Origin: Mycobacteroides chelonae
GTDB lineage: Bacteria; Actinomycetota; Actinomycetes; Mycobacteriales; Mycobacteriaceae
NCBI RefSeq assembly: GCF_016767715.1
Contig: NZ_CP050145.1
Span: 434,001 to 498,000 of the forward strand
DNA length: 64,000 nt
Direction of reading: 5' to 3'
Position 1 is the stretch's first letter; each line of letters begins with the position of its first letter. Made by a program: the position numbers and the translations under genes. Of this stretch, positions 48,660 through 56,240 are shown piece after piece. The notes under the pieces were generated by a model that worked only from the letters and a program-made list of their open reading frames with translations, was not told the origin of the DNA and ran no database searches.

Positions 48660-49241
48660 GTGACCTGCGAACAGCAACAGTCATGCGGCGAGCAATACAG
48701 CGGCGACGTGAAATCGGTGCTCCTCACCGAGGAGCAGATTCGTGCCCGGACTCAGGAGCTTGGCGCCGCCATCGGCGAAAAGTATCGCGATATCGAGGGC
48801 GACCTGCTGCTGGTGACCGTGCTCAAGGGTGCCGTCATGTTTGTCTCGGATTTGGCCAGGGCCATCCCCATCCCGACCCAGATGGAGTTCATGGCGGTCA
48901 GCTCGTATGGCTCGGCAACCTCGTCCTCCGGTGTGGTGCGCATCCTCAAGGATCTGGATAGGGATATCCAGAACCTCGACGTCCTGATCGTCGAGGACAT
49001 CATCGATTCCGGGCTGACCCTGAGCTGGCTCATGCGGAACCTCGCCTCGCGCGGCCCACGGTCGCTGAATGTGGTGTCGCTGCTGCGCAAGCCCGAGGCT
49101 AAGAAGGTCGACGTCGACGTGGCTCTCGTCGGCTTCGAGATCCCCAATGAATTCGTGGTCGGTTACGGGCTCGACTACGGCGAGCGCTACCGCGATCTGC
49201 CTTTCATCGGAACGCTGCACCCGCGCGTCTATACCGACTAA
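48660..49241 (+). CDS. hpt: Hypoxanthine(-guanine) phosphoribosyltransferase
   Basis: The 193-residue purine-salvage enzyme converts hypoxanthine or guanine plus PRPP to IMP or GMP. The PRPP loop [14 protein letters not shown], the flexible-loop region [15 protein letters not shown] and the C-terminal [19 protein letters not shown] are all canonical. GTG start at 48660 gives a short variable N-terminus ([12 protein letters not shown]) typical of mycobacterial Hpt. It matches Rv3624c in position after tilS, though a monooxygenase gene is inserted between. Confidence 0.96.
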   Translation: MTCEQQQSCGEQYSGDVKSVLLTEEQIRARTQELGAAIGEKYRDIEGDLLLVTVLKGAVMFVSDLARAIPIPTQMEFMAVSSYGSATSSSGVVRILKDLDRDIQNLDVLIVEDIIDSGLTLSWLMRNLASRGPRSLNVVSLLRKPEAKKVDVDVALVGFEIPNEFVVGYGLDYGERYRDLPFIGTLHPRVYTD

Positions 49242-49269
49242 CTGTCTTTGACGGTCTTCGCGTGAGTGC

Positions 49270-49878
49270 TCATGTCAGCTCCCACGTCACGGTGATGTCG
49301 GCGCTGACGGTCTGCTGACCCGCCTCCACCGGTGGCCCGCTCGCTGCACGCAGCATCGCGAACTCTGCGCGTGGGGATGGGCTCGAATGGCTCCCGGTCT
49401 CGTCGATGCGCAGCACCTTGCCCAGCGTCCCCCCGGACAGGGTTGCGTACTGCTCGGCCCGGGCCCTGGCATCGGCGAATGCCCGTTCACGTGCCTGGGT
49501 CGCGAGATCGGTGCTGTCCTGCAGATCAAAGCTGACCCCGGACAGCTGTGCGGCCTCACCTCCCGCGGTGACGGCCTTATCCAGCACGTCGGAGACCTTC
49601 GACAGGTCGCGGACGGTGATCCGCACCGAGTTGTCGGCCGAGTACCCGGTGATCTTGTTGCCGTCGAATTGCGGGTGCACAGACATCCATGCGGTTCTCA
49701 CGTCCTCAGCGGCCACGCCCGAGTCGAGTACCGCATCGATCACCGCACGGGCCTTGGCCTTCACGTCGGCCATCACCCCGGCGATACGCCGTGAGCGGAC
49801 TGACACACCGACCGTGGCCATGAACACGTCGGGACTACCGCTGGCCTCGCCGTGGCCGACAACCGTGATGTCACCCAT
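49270..49878 (-). CDS. SIMPL-domain protein without signal peptide
   Basis: The 202-residue DUF541/SIMPL protein (ITVVGHGEASGSPDVFMATVGVSV; YATLSGGTLGKVLRI) has no export signal and so is probably cytosolic. It is a close tandem paralog of the lipoprotein encoded three bases upstream. Motifs correspond one for one between the two (NSVRITVRDLSKVSDVLDKA against NSVRINVRDLKKASEVLDKA). Bacterial SIMPL proteins include BP26-type channel-like oligomers; the function here is unknown. Confidence 0.88.
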   Translation of the reverse strand: MGDITVVGHGEASGSPDVFMATVGVSVRSRRIAGVMADVKAKARAVIDAVLDSGVAAEDVRTAWMSVHPQFDGNKITGYSADNSVRITVRDLSKVSDVLDKAVTAGGEAAQLSGVSFDLQDSTDLATQARERAFADARARAEQYATLSGGTLGKVLRIDETGSHSSPSPRAEFAMLRAASGPPVEAGQQTVSADITVTWELT

Positions 49879-49881
49879 CGC

Positions 49882-50631
49882 TTAGGTCAGCTCCCAGATG
49901 ACGCTTACCTCGAATGTCACCGTCTGCTGTCCGGGCTCCAGCGGTGGCGCGAACGACGCGTCGGCTTGCATGGGTGCCCGCTTCCCCATCATCGGCGCGG
50001 GGGGAGGCACCGATCCGTGGGATTCGTCGATGCGCAGCACCTTGCCCAGTTTGGAGCCCGATAGGCCGGCGTACTGCTCGGCGCGGGCCTTGGCGTCGTT
50101 GAAGGCGCGCTCCCGCGCACCCTTCAGCAGGTCGGCGTCGTTGTCGAGATCGAAGCTGACGCCGGACAGCCGCGCCGCGTCGCCGCCGGCCTGCACTGCC
50201 TTGTCCAGGACTTCGGATGCCTTCTTGAGATCACGGACGTTGATACGCACCGAGTTGGTGGCGTTGTACCCGGTGATACGCGCGGGACCGCCCTGCGGGT
50301 AGGTCTGTTCGGGCTGGATGGACAGCTCGTTGGTCTGGACGTCCTCGCGGGCCACCCCGGCGCCGACCACGGCGTCGATGACGGCCTGAGCCTTCTCGCT
50401 GGCCTGAGACAGTGCCCCGGAGACATCCTTGGCGCTCACCGATACGCCCACATCGGCGCGCAGGACATCGGGTGCGCCCTTGACCTCGCCCTTGCCGACG
50501 ACCGTCACATTCCGCGTGGACTCCGGGCTGCCGGTGGAATCATCACCGCAGCCGGCCAGGAGCACCGCCATCGCTGCGGTGGCAGCCACCGCGGCCGTCC
50601 GGGTCAGCGCTGTCCGTCTTTGTACCCGCAT
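49882..50631 (-). CDS. lpqG: SIMPL-domain lipoprotein (LpqG-like)
   Basis: The 249-residue protein has an Arg-rich start (MRVQRRTALTRT), a hydrophobic core and the lipobox LLAGC, followed by the DUF541/SIMPL domain (VTVVGKGEVKGAPDVLRADVGVSV). ATG 50631 lies four bases after GGAAG and is preferred over a frame open to 50652. It corresponds to LpqG (Rv3623), next to hpt in M. tuberculosis. It is cotranscribed with the signal-less paralog downstream. Confidence 0.9.
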   Translation of the reverse strand: MRVQRRTALTRTAAVAATAAMAVLLAGCGDDSTGSPESTRNVTVVGKGEVKGAPDVLRADVGVSVSAKDVSGALSQASEKAQAVIDAVVGAGVAREDVQTNELSIQPEQTYPQGGPARITGYNATNSVRINVRDLKKASEVLDKAVQAGGDAARLSGVSFDLDNDADLLKGARERAFNDAKARAEQYAGLSGSKLGKVLRIDESHGSVPPPAPMMGKRAPMQADASFAPPLEPGQQTVTFEVSVIWELT

Positions 50632-50655
50632 GTCACTTCCTGTCCTCCCCAACCT

Positions 50656-51690
50656 TTACGGCACCACCAAAATCTTGCAGTGGTGCCCCGGATCGCCGAG
50701 ATCGGCAAATGCCGATCCGACATCTTCCAGACCTACCTCACCTGTGACGAGGTGCGCAACATCGATCTCGCCGTGCGCGATTCGCCGCAGCGTCTCGGAG
50801 AACTCTGTCGGGTCGTAGGCGAGCACGAATTGAAGCGCAACTTCCTTGGCGATCCCGAAGTAGGGGGTGATGGCATCGGGCTCCATGCAGACGCCCACAA
50901 CCACCACCCGCGAGCTGTGCGGCGCATCCCTCAACACATTGTTGAGGATGCCCGGCACCCCGACGGCCTCGAAGATCACCGGCGCGCCCTTCCCGGCTCG
51001 GGACCAGGCCTCGAAGGTGGGCTCGACGCCGGGGTCGACGATCTCGTGCGCTCCCATGCGCTGGGCCAGATCACGCCGCGCGGGGGAGTAGTCCGCGGCG
51101 ACAATCGGCTCGATGCCGAGGTTATGCAGGGCCGCGATAACCGCTATGCCGACCGGGCCACACCCGATGACGATCGCTCCAGTACCGGGTTGGATACCCG
51201 ATTTGTTGACGGCATGCAGACCGACCGCCATCGGCTCGGTGAGCGCCGCGTACCGCGGGTCGAGACCGTTGGGGATGGGCAGCAGTAGCGGAGCGCTCAA
51301 CAGCATCTGCTCGGCGTAGCCGCCGAGTGTGCTGTTGCTATAGACGATAGGTTCGATTCCCTTGGCAGATAGCAAGATTGGAATTGACGTCACAGGGGTC
51401 CCTGGCTCGGGGGCCTGCGTCCCCGGTCCGGCCTCGATCACTTCTGCGGCGAACTCATGTCCCATGAAGACGTCGGCTTCCAGGTCGACGCCGTCGGTAA
51501 GACTGGGCATGCCGGCCATCTGTTTGGACAGTTCGATCGCTTGCGCACCGTGCTTTGCGAAATGAAGGTCGGATCCGCAGATTCCGCATGCGGTGACCTT
51601 GACGAGTACCTGTCCTTCTCCGGGCACCGGGTCGGCCACATCGTCTCGATAGACCATCGCGCCGTTGCGCAGCACCGATGCTCGCATCAC
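50656..51690 (-). CDS. Zinc-type alcohol dehydrogenase (MDR family)
   Basis: The 344-residue protein has the catalytic-zinc segments TACGICGSDLHF and MGHEFAAEVIEAG and the NAD fold GCGPVGIAVIAAL. The four-Cys structural-zinc lobe of classical enzymes is absent: the stretch TPVTSIPILLSAKGIEPIVYS holds no cysteines. The start overlaps the flavin-monooxygenase stop (GTGATG, start GTG 51690 or ATG 51687). It is the third gene of an operon with the epoxide hydrolase and the LLM enzyme and probably oxidises their alcohol product. Confidence 0.9.
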   Translation of the reverse strand: MMRASVLRNGAMVYRDDVADPVPGEGQVLVKVTACGICGSDLHFAKHGAQAIELSKQMAGMPSLTDGVDLEADVFMGHEFAAEVIEAGPGTQAPEPGTPVTSIPILLSAKGIEPIVYSNSTLGGYAEQMLLSAPLLLPIPNGLDPRYAALTEPMAVGLHAVNKSGIQPGTGAIVIGCGPVGIAVIAALHNLGIEPIVAADYSPARRDLAQRMGAHEIVDPGVEPTFEAWSRAGKGAPVIFEAVGVPGILNNVLRDAPHSSRVVVVGVCMEPDAITPYFGIAKEVALQFVLAYDPTEFSETLRRIAHGEIDVAHLVTGEVGLEDVGSAFADLGDPGHHCKILVVP

Positions 51691-52880
51691 GCATGCCCTT
51701 TCTTCGCGTGGTCGTTCTGATGTTCGACGATGGCCTTGGCGACGGCCTCGCCGGCACGGCCCAGGAGCTCGCCGCGCTTGGCCTGCGCCCAGTCGTGCGA
51801 GATCCTGGCGGCGGTGAGCTGTCCCGTAAAATGCGGAATCACCTTACGGGCGAACAGTTCATAGGATTTGAACGTGGCCTCCGGTGAAGCCCAATCGTGC
51901 CCCAGCATCAGGAATGTACCGAAGCCGCCCGACTTGTCGAGCAGGCCCTGGACGTAGTCGATGGCATCGTCGGGAGTCCCGATGCAGCAGTTCCCTTCGT
52001 CCACATAGGCCTTGACGAACTCGCGTGGGTCAGCCTGCACGCCGTCTACTTCATTCGCGAGCGGCAGCACCCCGACGGCACCGAAGTAGTGTGCGTAGTC
52101 CGGCAGACCGTACGTACAGTCCTCGATGGCCTGTTCACGTGTTTCGGCGAGATGCATGATGCCGAGCACCCGCCAGCTGGACCGATCTGGTTCGGGATGG
52201 TCGTGGGCGGCCGCCTGTTCACGCACCACTTCCCAGGCGTTCTCCAATGCCGCGAATCCACCCGGGATCGATGCCGACAAGGACAGCAGGCCTGCGCCGA
52301 GCTTTCCGGCGAGCCGCGGACCCGAAGGGGAAAACATCGCCGCGGTAAGGATTTCCGGATAGGGGTGGGTGTAGGGGCGCAGCTGCAGCTGTGCATCCCG
52401 CAAAGTGAACCAGGATGTTTCGCGGCTGATGCGCTCATCCGGTGCCGCGCGCAGCAGCGCCAGGATCGCCTCCAGCGACTCCTCCTGCATCTGGCGCTGA
52501 TCGAGCGGGTCGATGCCCATCATGTACGCGTCCGTCGGCAGCGCACCGGGTCCGGTACCGAATATGACGCGGCCCCGGGTGATGTGGTCCAGCAGAATCC
52601 AGCGATCCACCACCATCAATGGATGGTGGTAGGGCAGTGATACCACCCCGGTGCCCAGCCTGATGTGTTTGGTGCGCTCGGCCGCAGCGGCAATGAAGAC
52701 TTCGGGGCAGGAGATCAACTCGTAGCCGCCGGAGTGATGCTCGCCAAACCAGGCCTCGTCATAACCCAGCCGATCCAGGGCAACCACCCGCTCTAGGTCG
52801 TACTCCAGTGCGGTGGTGGGGTTTTGGCCGACAGGATGAAACGGGGTGATGAAGGCGCCGAATCGCAGTGGGGTGCTCAT
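51687..52880 (-). CDS. LLM-class flavin-dependent oxidoreductase
   Basis: The 397-residue luciferase-like monooxygenase has the family start MSTPLRFGAFITPFHP, then WFGEHHSGGYELISCPEVFIAA, RIRLGTGV-type strand IRLGTGVVSLPYHHP and GRVIFGTGPGALPTD. It uses reduced FMN (or F420, which cannot be excluded in a mycobacterium) and oxygen. ATG 52880 overlaps the epoxide hydrolase stop (ATGA), and its own stop overlaps the dehydrogenase start. Confidence 0.93.
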   Translation of the reverse strand: MSTPLRFGAFITPFHPVGQNPTTALEYDLERVVALDRLGYDEAWFGEHHSGGYELISCPEVFIAAAAERTKHIRLGTGVVSLPYHHPLMVVDRWILLDHITRGRVIFGTGPGALPTDAYMMGIDPLDQRQMQEESLEAILALLRAAPDERISRETSWFTLRDAQLQLRPYTHPYPEILTAAMFSPSGPRLAGKLGAGLLSLSASIPGGFAALENAWEVVREQAAAHDHPEPDRSSWRVLGIMHLAETREQAIEDCTYGLPDYAHYFGAVGVLPLANEVDGVQADPREFVKAYVDEGNCCIGTPDDAIDYVQGLLDKSGGFGTFLMLGHDWASPEATFKSYELFARKVIPHFTGQLTAARISHDWAQAKRGELLGRAGEAVAKAIVEHQNDHAKKGHA

Positions 52881-53842
52881 CGCGCAACCTGTTGCAGGAA
52901 TTCCAGGAGCGCGGCATTGACCTCGTCGGGCCGCTCCTGCTGAATCCAGTGTCCAGCGCCATCGATCAGGATGTCACCCCGGTTATCGGTGCGGTATTTC
53001 AGACTCCCCGCATGGTCGGTGAAACCGAGAACAGGGTCGGCTGCGCCCGCGATGAATAAAGAGGGCACAACGACATTGGCTCCGGCCAGGCGCTCGGTCA
53101 GCGCCCAGTTGCGATCGAAATTCCGGTACCAGTTCAGCCCTCCAGTGAACCCCGTGCGGGTGAATTCCGCGACGTAATGGTCCAGTTCGGTCTGGCTCAG
53201 CCATCCGGGAAGCTCGCCGGGATCGGACATGCGCTCGATGAATCCGGCCGGGCCGGGTGCGATCATCGTGGCGCCGTCGGCGTGGGCCATGCCTATCAGC
53301 ATGCGGCGCATCGTGGCGGTGGGATCACGGCTGAGATCGGCGTCTGCGACCCCCGGCTCCTGGAAGTACAGGATGTAGAAGAAGTTGTCGCCGAACAGCT
53401 TTTTCCATGCCTGGGTGGGAGCCACCTGGCTACGCCGGGTGAAGGGGACCGACAGCCCGGCGACACCTTCGACGCGTTCGGGGACGGCGAGTGCGGTATG
53501 CCAGGTGACGACGGCGCCCCAGTCGTGCCCGATGAAGGTCGCCTTGCCGGCGCCCACCTCGTCCAGGATGCCCAGCAGGTCATCGGACAGCGCTTCGATG
53601 TTGTAGTCGTCGATGTGCGCCGGTGAACTCGACCTGCCATAACCCCGCTGGTCGGGGGCGATCACGTGATATCCGGCGGCGGCGAGTGCCGGAATCTGGT
53701 GGCGCCAGGAGTAGGCCAACTCAGGGAAGCCATGGGCCAGAACGACTACGGGCTGGCCCTGCTCACCCGCCTCGACGATGCGCAGGTGCACGCCGTTCGT
53801 GGCGATGTCACGTTCCCGGATATCCACAGCGGCATCGGTCAT
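52877..53842 (-). CDS. Alpha/beta hydrolase, epoxide hydrolase type
   Basis: The 321-residue protein has HGFP in VVLAHGFPELAYSWRHQ, PDQRGYGRSS, and the nucleophile elbow GHDWGA with Asp, which marks epoxide hydrolases and dehalogenases rather than esterases. The His is in DGAGHWIQQERP. It heads the operon with the LLM monooxygenase and the dehydrogenase. The order epoxide opening, oxygenation and alcohol oxidation fits breakdown of an alkene-derived or terpenoid-like compound, by inference. Confidence 0.9.
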   Translation of the reverse strand: MTDAAVDIRERDIATNGVHLRIVEAGEQGQPVVVLAHGFPELAYSWRHQIPALAAAGYHVIAPDQRGYGRSSSPAHIDDYNIEALSDDLLGILDEVGAGKATFIGHDWGAVVTWHTALAVPERVEGVAGLSVPFTRRSQVAPTQAWKKLFGDNFFYILYFQEPGVADADLSRDPTATMRRMLIGMAHADGATMIAPGPAGFIERMSDPGELPGWLSQTELDHYVAEFTRTGFTGGLNWYRNFDRNWALTERLAGANVVVPSLFIAGAADPVLGFTDHAGSLKYRTDNRGDILIDGAGHWIQQERPDEVNAALLEFLQQVAR

Positions 53843-54016
53843 GGGCGCATTCTCACCTTCTGCGGGCCAACAGCATTGTTGTCGCTTCTTCGCGCGACAG
53901 GCTCATCAGCGCGTGATTGCCACTAAACCACAACGCACCATTGTCGACCAGGACCGCGATGGATCCGGTTGTCGTCCGGTGGGATTGGCCGCGCCCGTTA
54001 TGCCTAGTCGACGAAC

Positions 54017-54086
54017 AGAGCGCCACCGTCCGTGGCGGCGGTGGCGCTCTGCACCGGGTGTGCTCAGGGGGACGAGTACACCCGGT
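54017..54086. terminator. Two adjacent strong hairpins
   Basis: AGAGCGCCACCG (54017-54028) pairs perfectly with CGGTGGCGCTCT (54039-54050). Three bases on, ACCGGGTGT (54053-54061) pairs with ACACCCGGT (54078-54086), extended by a G-T wobble and CTC/GAG. Tandem terminators are the simplest reading, serving leftward transcripts that would otherwise run into the epoxide hydrolase operon. A structured RNA is the alternative. Confidence 0.55.
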
Positions 54087-54240
54087 TAACGCGGTGTGCA
54101 GTTGAGATGTCGAGGGGTGGCACACCACGTCCGACTATTTTGTGCACGCCAGTCACCAAAATGGCAGGTATTTGACAAACCTGTTGCTGGCAGTGTGCTG
54201 GATGGCCGGATACGTTTGCGGCGATGGCGTACAAGCAATG

Positions 54241-54402
54241 TCAGGTCGAGCTCTGTTCTCGTGGCTGGCGGCGGCATATCCGTACACGCCGGGATTGCTC
54301 ACGGGCGGCCCGTCGCGTCTCATTTTGGTAGTAGTTCATGGACGCGCCGCACACAGTGCACCAGAACATTCCAGCCACTATTGCCAATACGCTCATGGTC
54401 AT
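54241..54402 (-). CDS. Possible small membrane protein (53 residues)
   Basis: The ATG at 54402 opens a frame starting MTMSVLAIVAGMFWCTVCG, one hydrophobic helix, followed by a strongly basic tail (ETRRAAREQSRRVRICRR). The frame is open back to a TAA at 54444-54442, and the upstream part is also hydrophobic (LLLLIALWPGC). That suggests either an alternative start or a remnant of a larger membrane protein. No good ribosome-binding site is seen. Confidence 0.25.
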   Translation of the reverse strand: MTMSVLAIVAGMFWCTVCGASMNYYQNETRRAAREQSRRVRICRRQPREQSST

Positions 54403-54644
54403 CGCGCAGCCTGGCCAAAGCGCAATGAGGAGGAGCAGTCCTTATCGGGGGCTTGGGTGTTGTCGATGTGGCGATCGCACGCGGCAAGCTGACTGCCCCT
54501 CCCGAGGGGGGCGAGAGTTGTATAGGCACCAGGGGGCATGGTGACTGTCATCTAGCGGGCCTTCCCTAGGTGGTTCGAGCGAGAGCCAACCGTTCCGGAT
54601 TTGTTGAGGTGTAGGAGTTTTCGTGAACGGGATAGTGGCAGTTG

Positions 54645-55472
54645 TTATGCCGCAACAGGCCCTGAGGCGAGAATGCGCTCGTAGTCCCACGGCGTCGGGG
54701 ATTTGAGGGAAGGGGGAGTCCAATCGGTAGTCCATCTACCTTGTGGGTGGGCTGTCTGGGCGGGGCTGACCCCCAAGATCTCTTGCGCATCGAGATAGGG
54801 TTTCTCGAGCAATTCCTCCCAGGGTGCGGCCATGAGTAGGTCTGCCCGTTGCCCACGTTCCACCGCTTGGCGGTAATAGCGGAGTTTGAACTGGACTGTT
54901 GCTCCGGGCAAGGTGAGGGCGCCGAACATTCCGAGTTTCTTTAAAGGCCCTGCGGGTTCCATTTGCCCGCAATGGAATCCGATGTTGGCTATCTCGCCCG
55001 CGACATCTGGACCGTATCCGCCGATGGTGTGAAACATATCGTGCAGGGCAGTGCCCCGTACGGCCATGTAATAGAAGTCCTCGTCCCAGTTGTTCTTCTC
55101 CGCGATGGGTCTGATGATGTCCGCTTCCCCGAAGACTCCAGCGTCGAGCTTGTTGGTTTCCAGGAATGACAGATACGCGTGACCGAGGCTGCCGAATGGC
55201 AGCGAGGCCAGGTACTCTTTGTTGTTCAGAACGTTGAGCAGATTCGGCTTGTGTTTGAACAGTTTTCGACCATTCGGGTGTGACCGAACCTGGTAGTAGG
55301 CGCGCGCGAAAATGGGCACTTCCATACCAAGGAACGCCTCGTAGAGATCGCCGTGGTACTTGGAGTCAAAGAGTATCCGCCATGCTCTGAGCCAGGGGGT
55401 CCAAGTAGCTCGGTCGGGCACGATCCCGTCGGCATTTGAGTATTCAGGCAGCTCAGCAGGTGAAATGGACAT
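54645..55472 (-). CDS. Coq4-family protein
   Basis: The 275-residue protein has the Coq4 zinc-type signature HDMFHTIGGYGPDVAGE and the family's FLETNKLDAGVF and YMAVRGTALHD segments. In eukaryotes Coq4 acts in ubiquinone head-group modification. Mycobacteria use menaquinone, so the substrate must differ; a quinone-like or phenolic lipid is a guess. A GGGAAGGG lies ten bases before the ATG, and a strong promoter with an operator-like palindrome precedes it. Divergent TetR gene. Confidence 0.85.
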   Translation of the reverse strand: MSISPAELPEYSNADGIVPDRATWTPWLRAWRILFDSKYHGDLYEAFLGMEVPIFARAYYQVRSHPNGRKLFKHKPNLLNVLNNKEYLASLPFGSLGHAYLSFLETNKLDAGVFGEADIIRPIAEKNNWDEDFYYMAVRGTALHDMFHTIGGYGPDVAGEIANIGFHCGQMEPAGPLKKLGMFGALTLPGATVQFKLRYYRQAVERGQRADLLMAAPWEELLEKPYLDAQEILGVSPAQTAHPQGRWTTDWTPPSLKSPTPWDYERILASGPVAA

Positions 55473-55520
55473 ATAAACTTGGCCCTTCCCAGTTGGTGTT
55501 GGGGATGTGCGCGCAGATTA

Positions 55521-55556
55521 ATAATATACATATAAAAGGTGGTGTCAATATATTGA
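55521..55556 (-). promoter_or_regulatory. Promoter of the Coq4-like gene with palindromic operator
   Basis: On the minus strand, TTGACA (55548-55543) and TATTAT (55526-55521) are spaced by 16 bases, a near-consensus promoter. The perfect palindrome TCAATATATTGA (55545-55556) overlaps the -35 box and lies between the divergent genes, as expected for a TetR operator. Confidence 0.65.
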
Positions 55557-55577
55557 TGTCGAGAGAAATCACGTCCG

Positions 55578-56240
55578 ATGGCTCGTAAGGGCGAAGGGCA
55601 GGCGGATGCGCCGCGCGGTCGTGGCAGGCCATCCGGTGGCGGAAATACTGCACAACAAGCGCAAACGCAACTTCTTGATGCGGCAGAGCGGTTGTTCGTC
55701 GCGCGCGGCTACGGTGCGTCAACGATGGATGCCATCGCGCGGGAAGCCGGATACAGTCGGGCGGTTGTGTATCGGCATTTCCGGAACCGCGACGATCTGA
55801 TGGACGCGTTGGTGGTCCGCGCGACGATGAGCGAGATCGCCAAGATGATCGGTCGCCTGATCGTGCTCAAGGATCTGTCCGAGATCATTCCGGAGTCGAT
55901 GGTGATCGTCTCGACGGAAGTCGGCGCTAATCCGTTACTTCACGTGCTCGCCGACCGCGATGACCGTGGCACGGTTGCATCGCTGATTATCAACTCGCCC
56001 AATCTTATTGAACTGTTGACATCCATGTATGCGGGTGTCTTCAGCACTCGGATGGCCGAGGTGCGTCAGGGCGTGCGACCCGAAGACGCGGCGCGGTATG
56101 TGCTGTCTGTTGCGCTTTCCCTGCTGCTCGGGCTGATCCCCGGGGCCGACAACCCCGAGCAGGTTCGGCGCTACGTCAGGGTATTCGTGTTGCCCACGCT
56201 GCTTGCCAACCCGCCGGAACCCGAGGCGGTCTTCATTTAG
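55578..56240 (+). CDS. TetR-family transcriptional regulator
   Basis: The 220-residue protein has a basic Gly/Arg-rich leader (RGRGRPSGGG) before a helix-turn-helix at about residues 30-75 (LLDAAERLFVARGYGASTMDAIAREAGYSRAVVYRHF). A helical effector domain follows. It is divergent from the Coq4-like gene across 105 bp that hold a perfect 12-bp palindrome over that gene's -35. It is probably the repressor of the pair. Its 3' end overlaps the convergent VWA gene by four bases (TTAG). Confidence 0.9.
   Translation: MARKGEGQADAPRGRGRPSGGGNTAQQAQTQLLDAAERLFVARGYGASTMDAIAREAGYSRAVVYRHFRNRDDLMDALVVRATMSEIAKMIGRLIVLKDLSEIIPESMVIVSTEVGANPLLHVLADRDDRGTVASLIINSPNLIELLTSMYAGVFSTRMAEVRQGVRPEDAARYVLSVALSLLLGLIPGADNPEQVRRYVRVFVLPTLLANPPEPEAVFI

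Larger units (their letters stand above)
53843..54644. other. Roughly 800-bp region without a convincing gene, rich in hairpins
   Basis: The region between the epoxide hydrolase start and the Coq4-like stop has no reading frame with a recognisable family. Two strong adjacent hairpins lie at 54017-54086. A smaller CCCCT/AGGGG stem is at 54496-54509, and one small membrane-like frame is at 54241-54402. Gene remnants or an RNA gene are possible. Confidence 0.5.
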
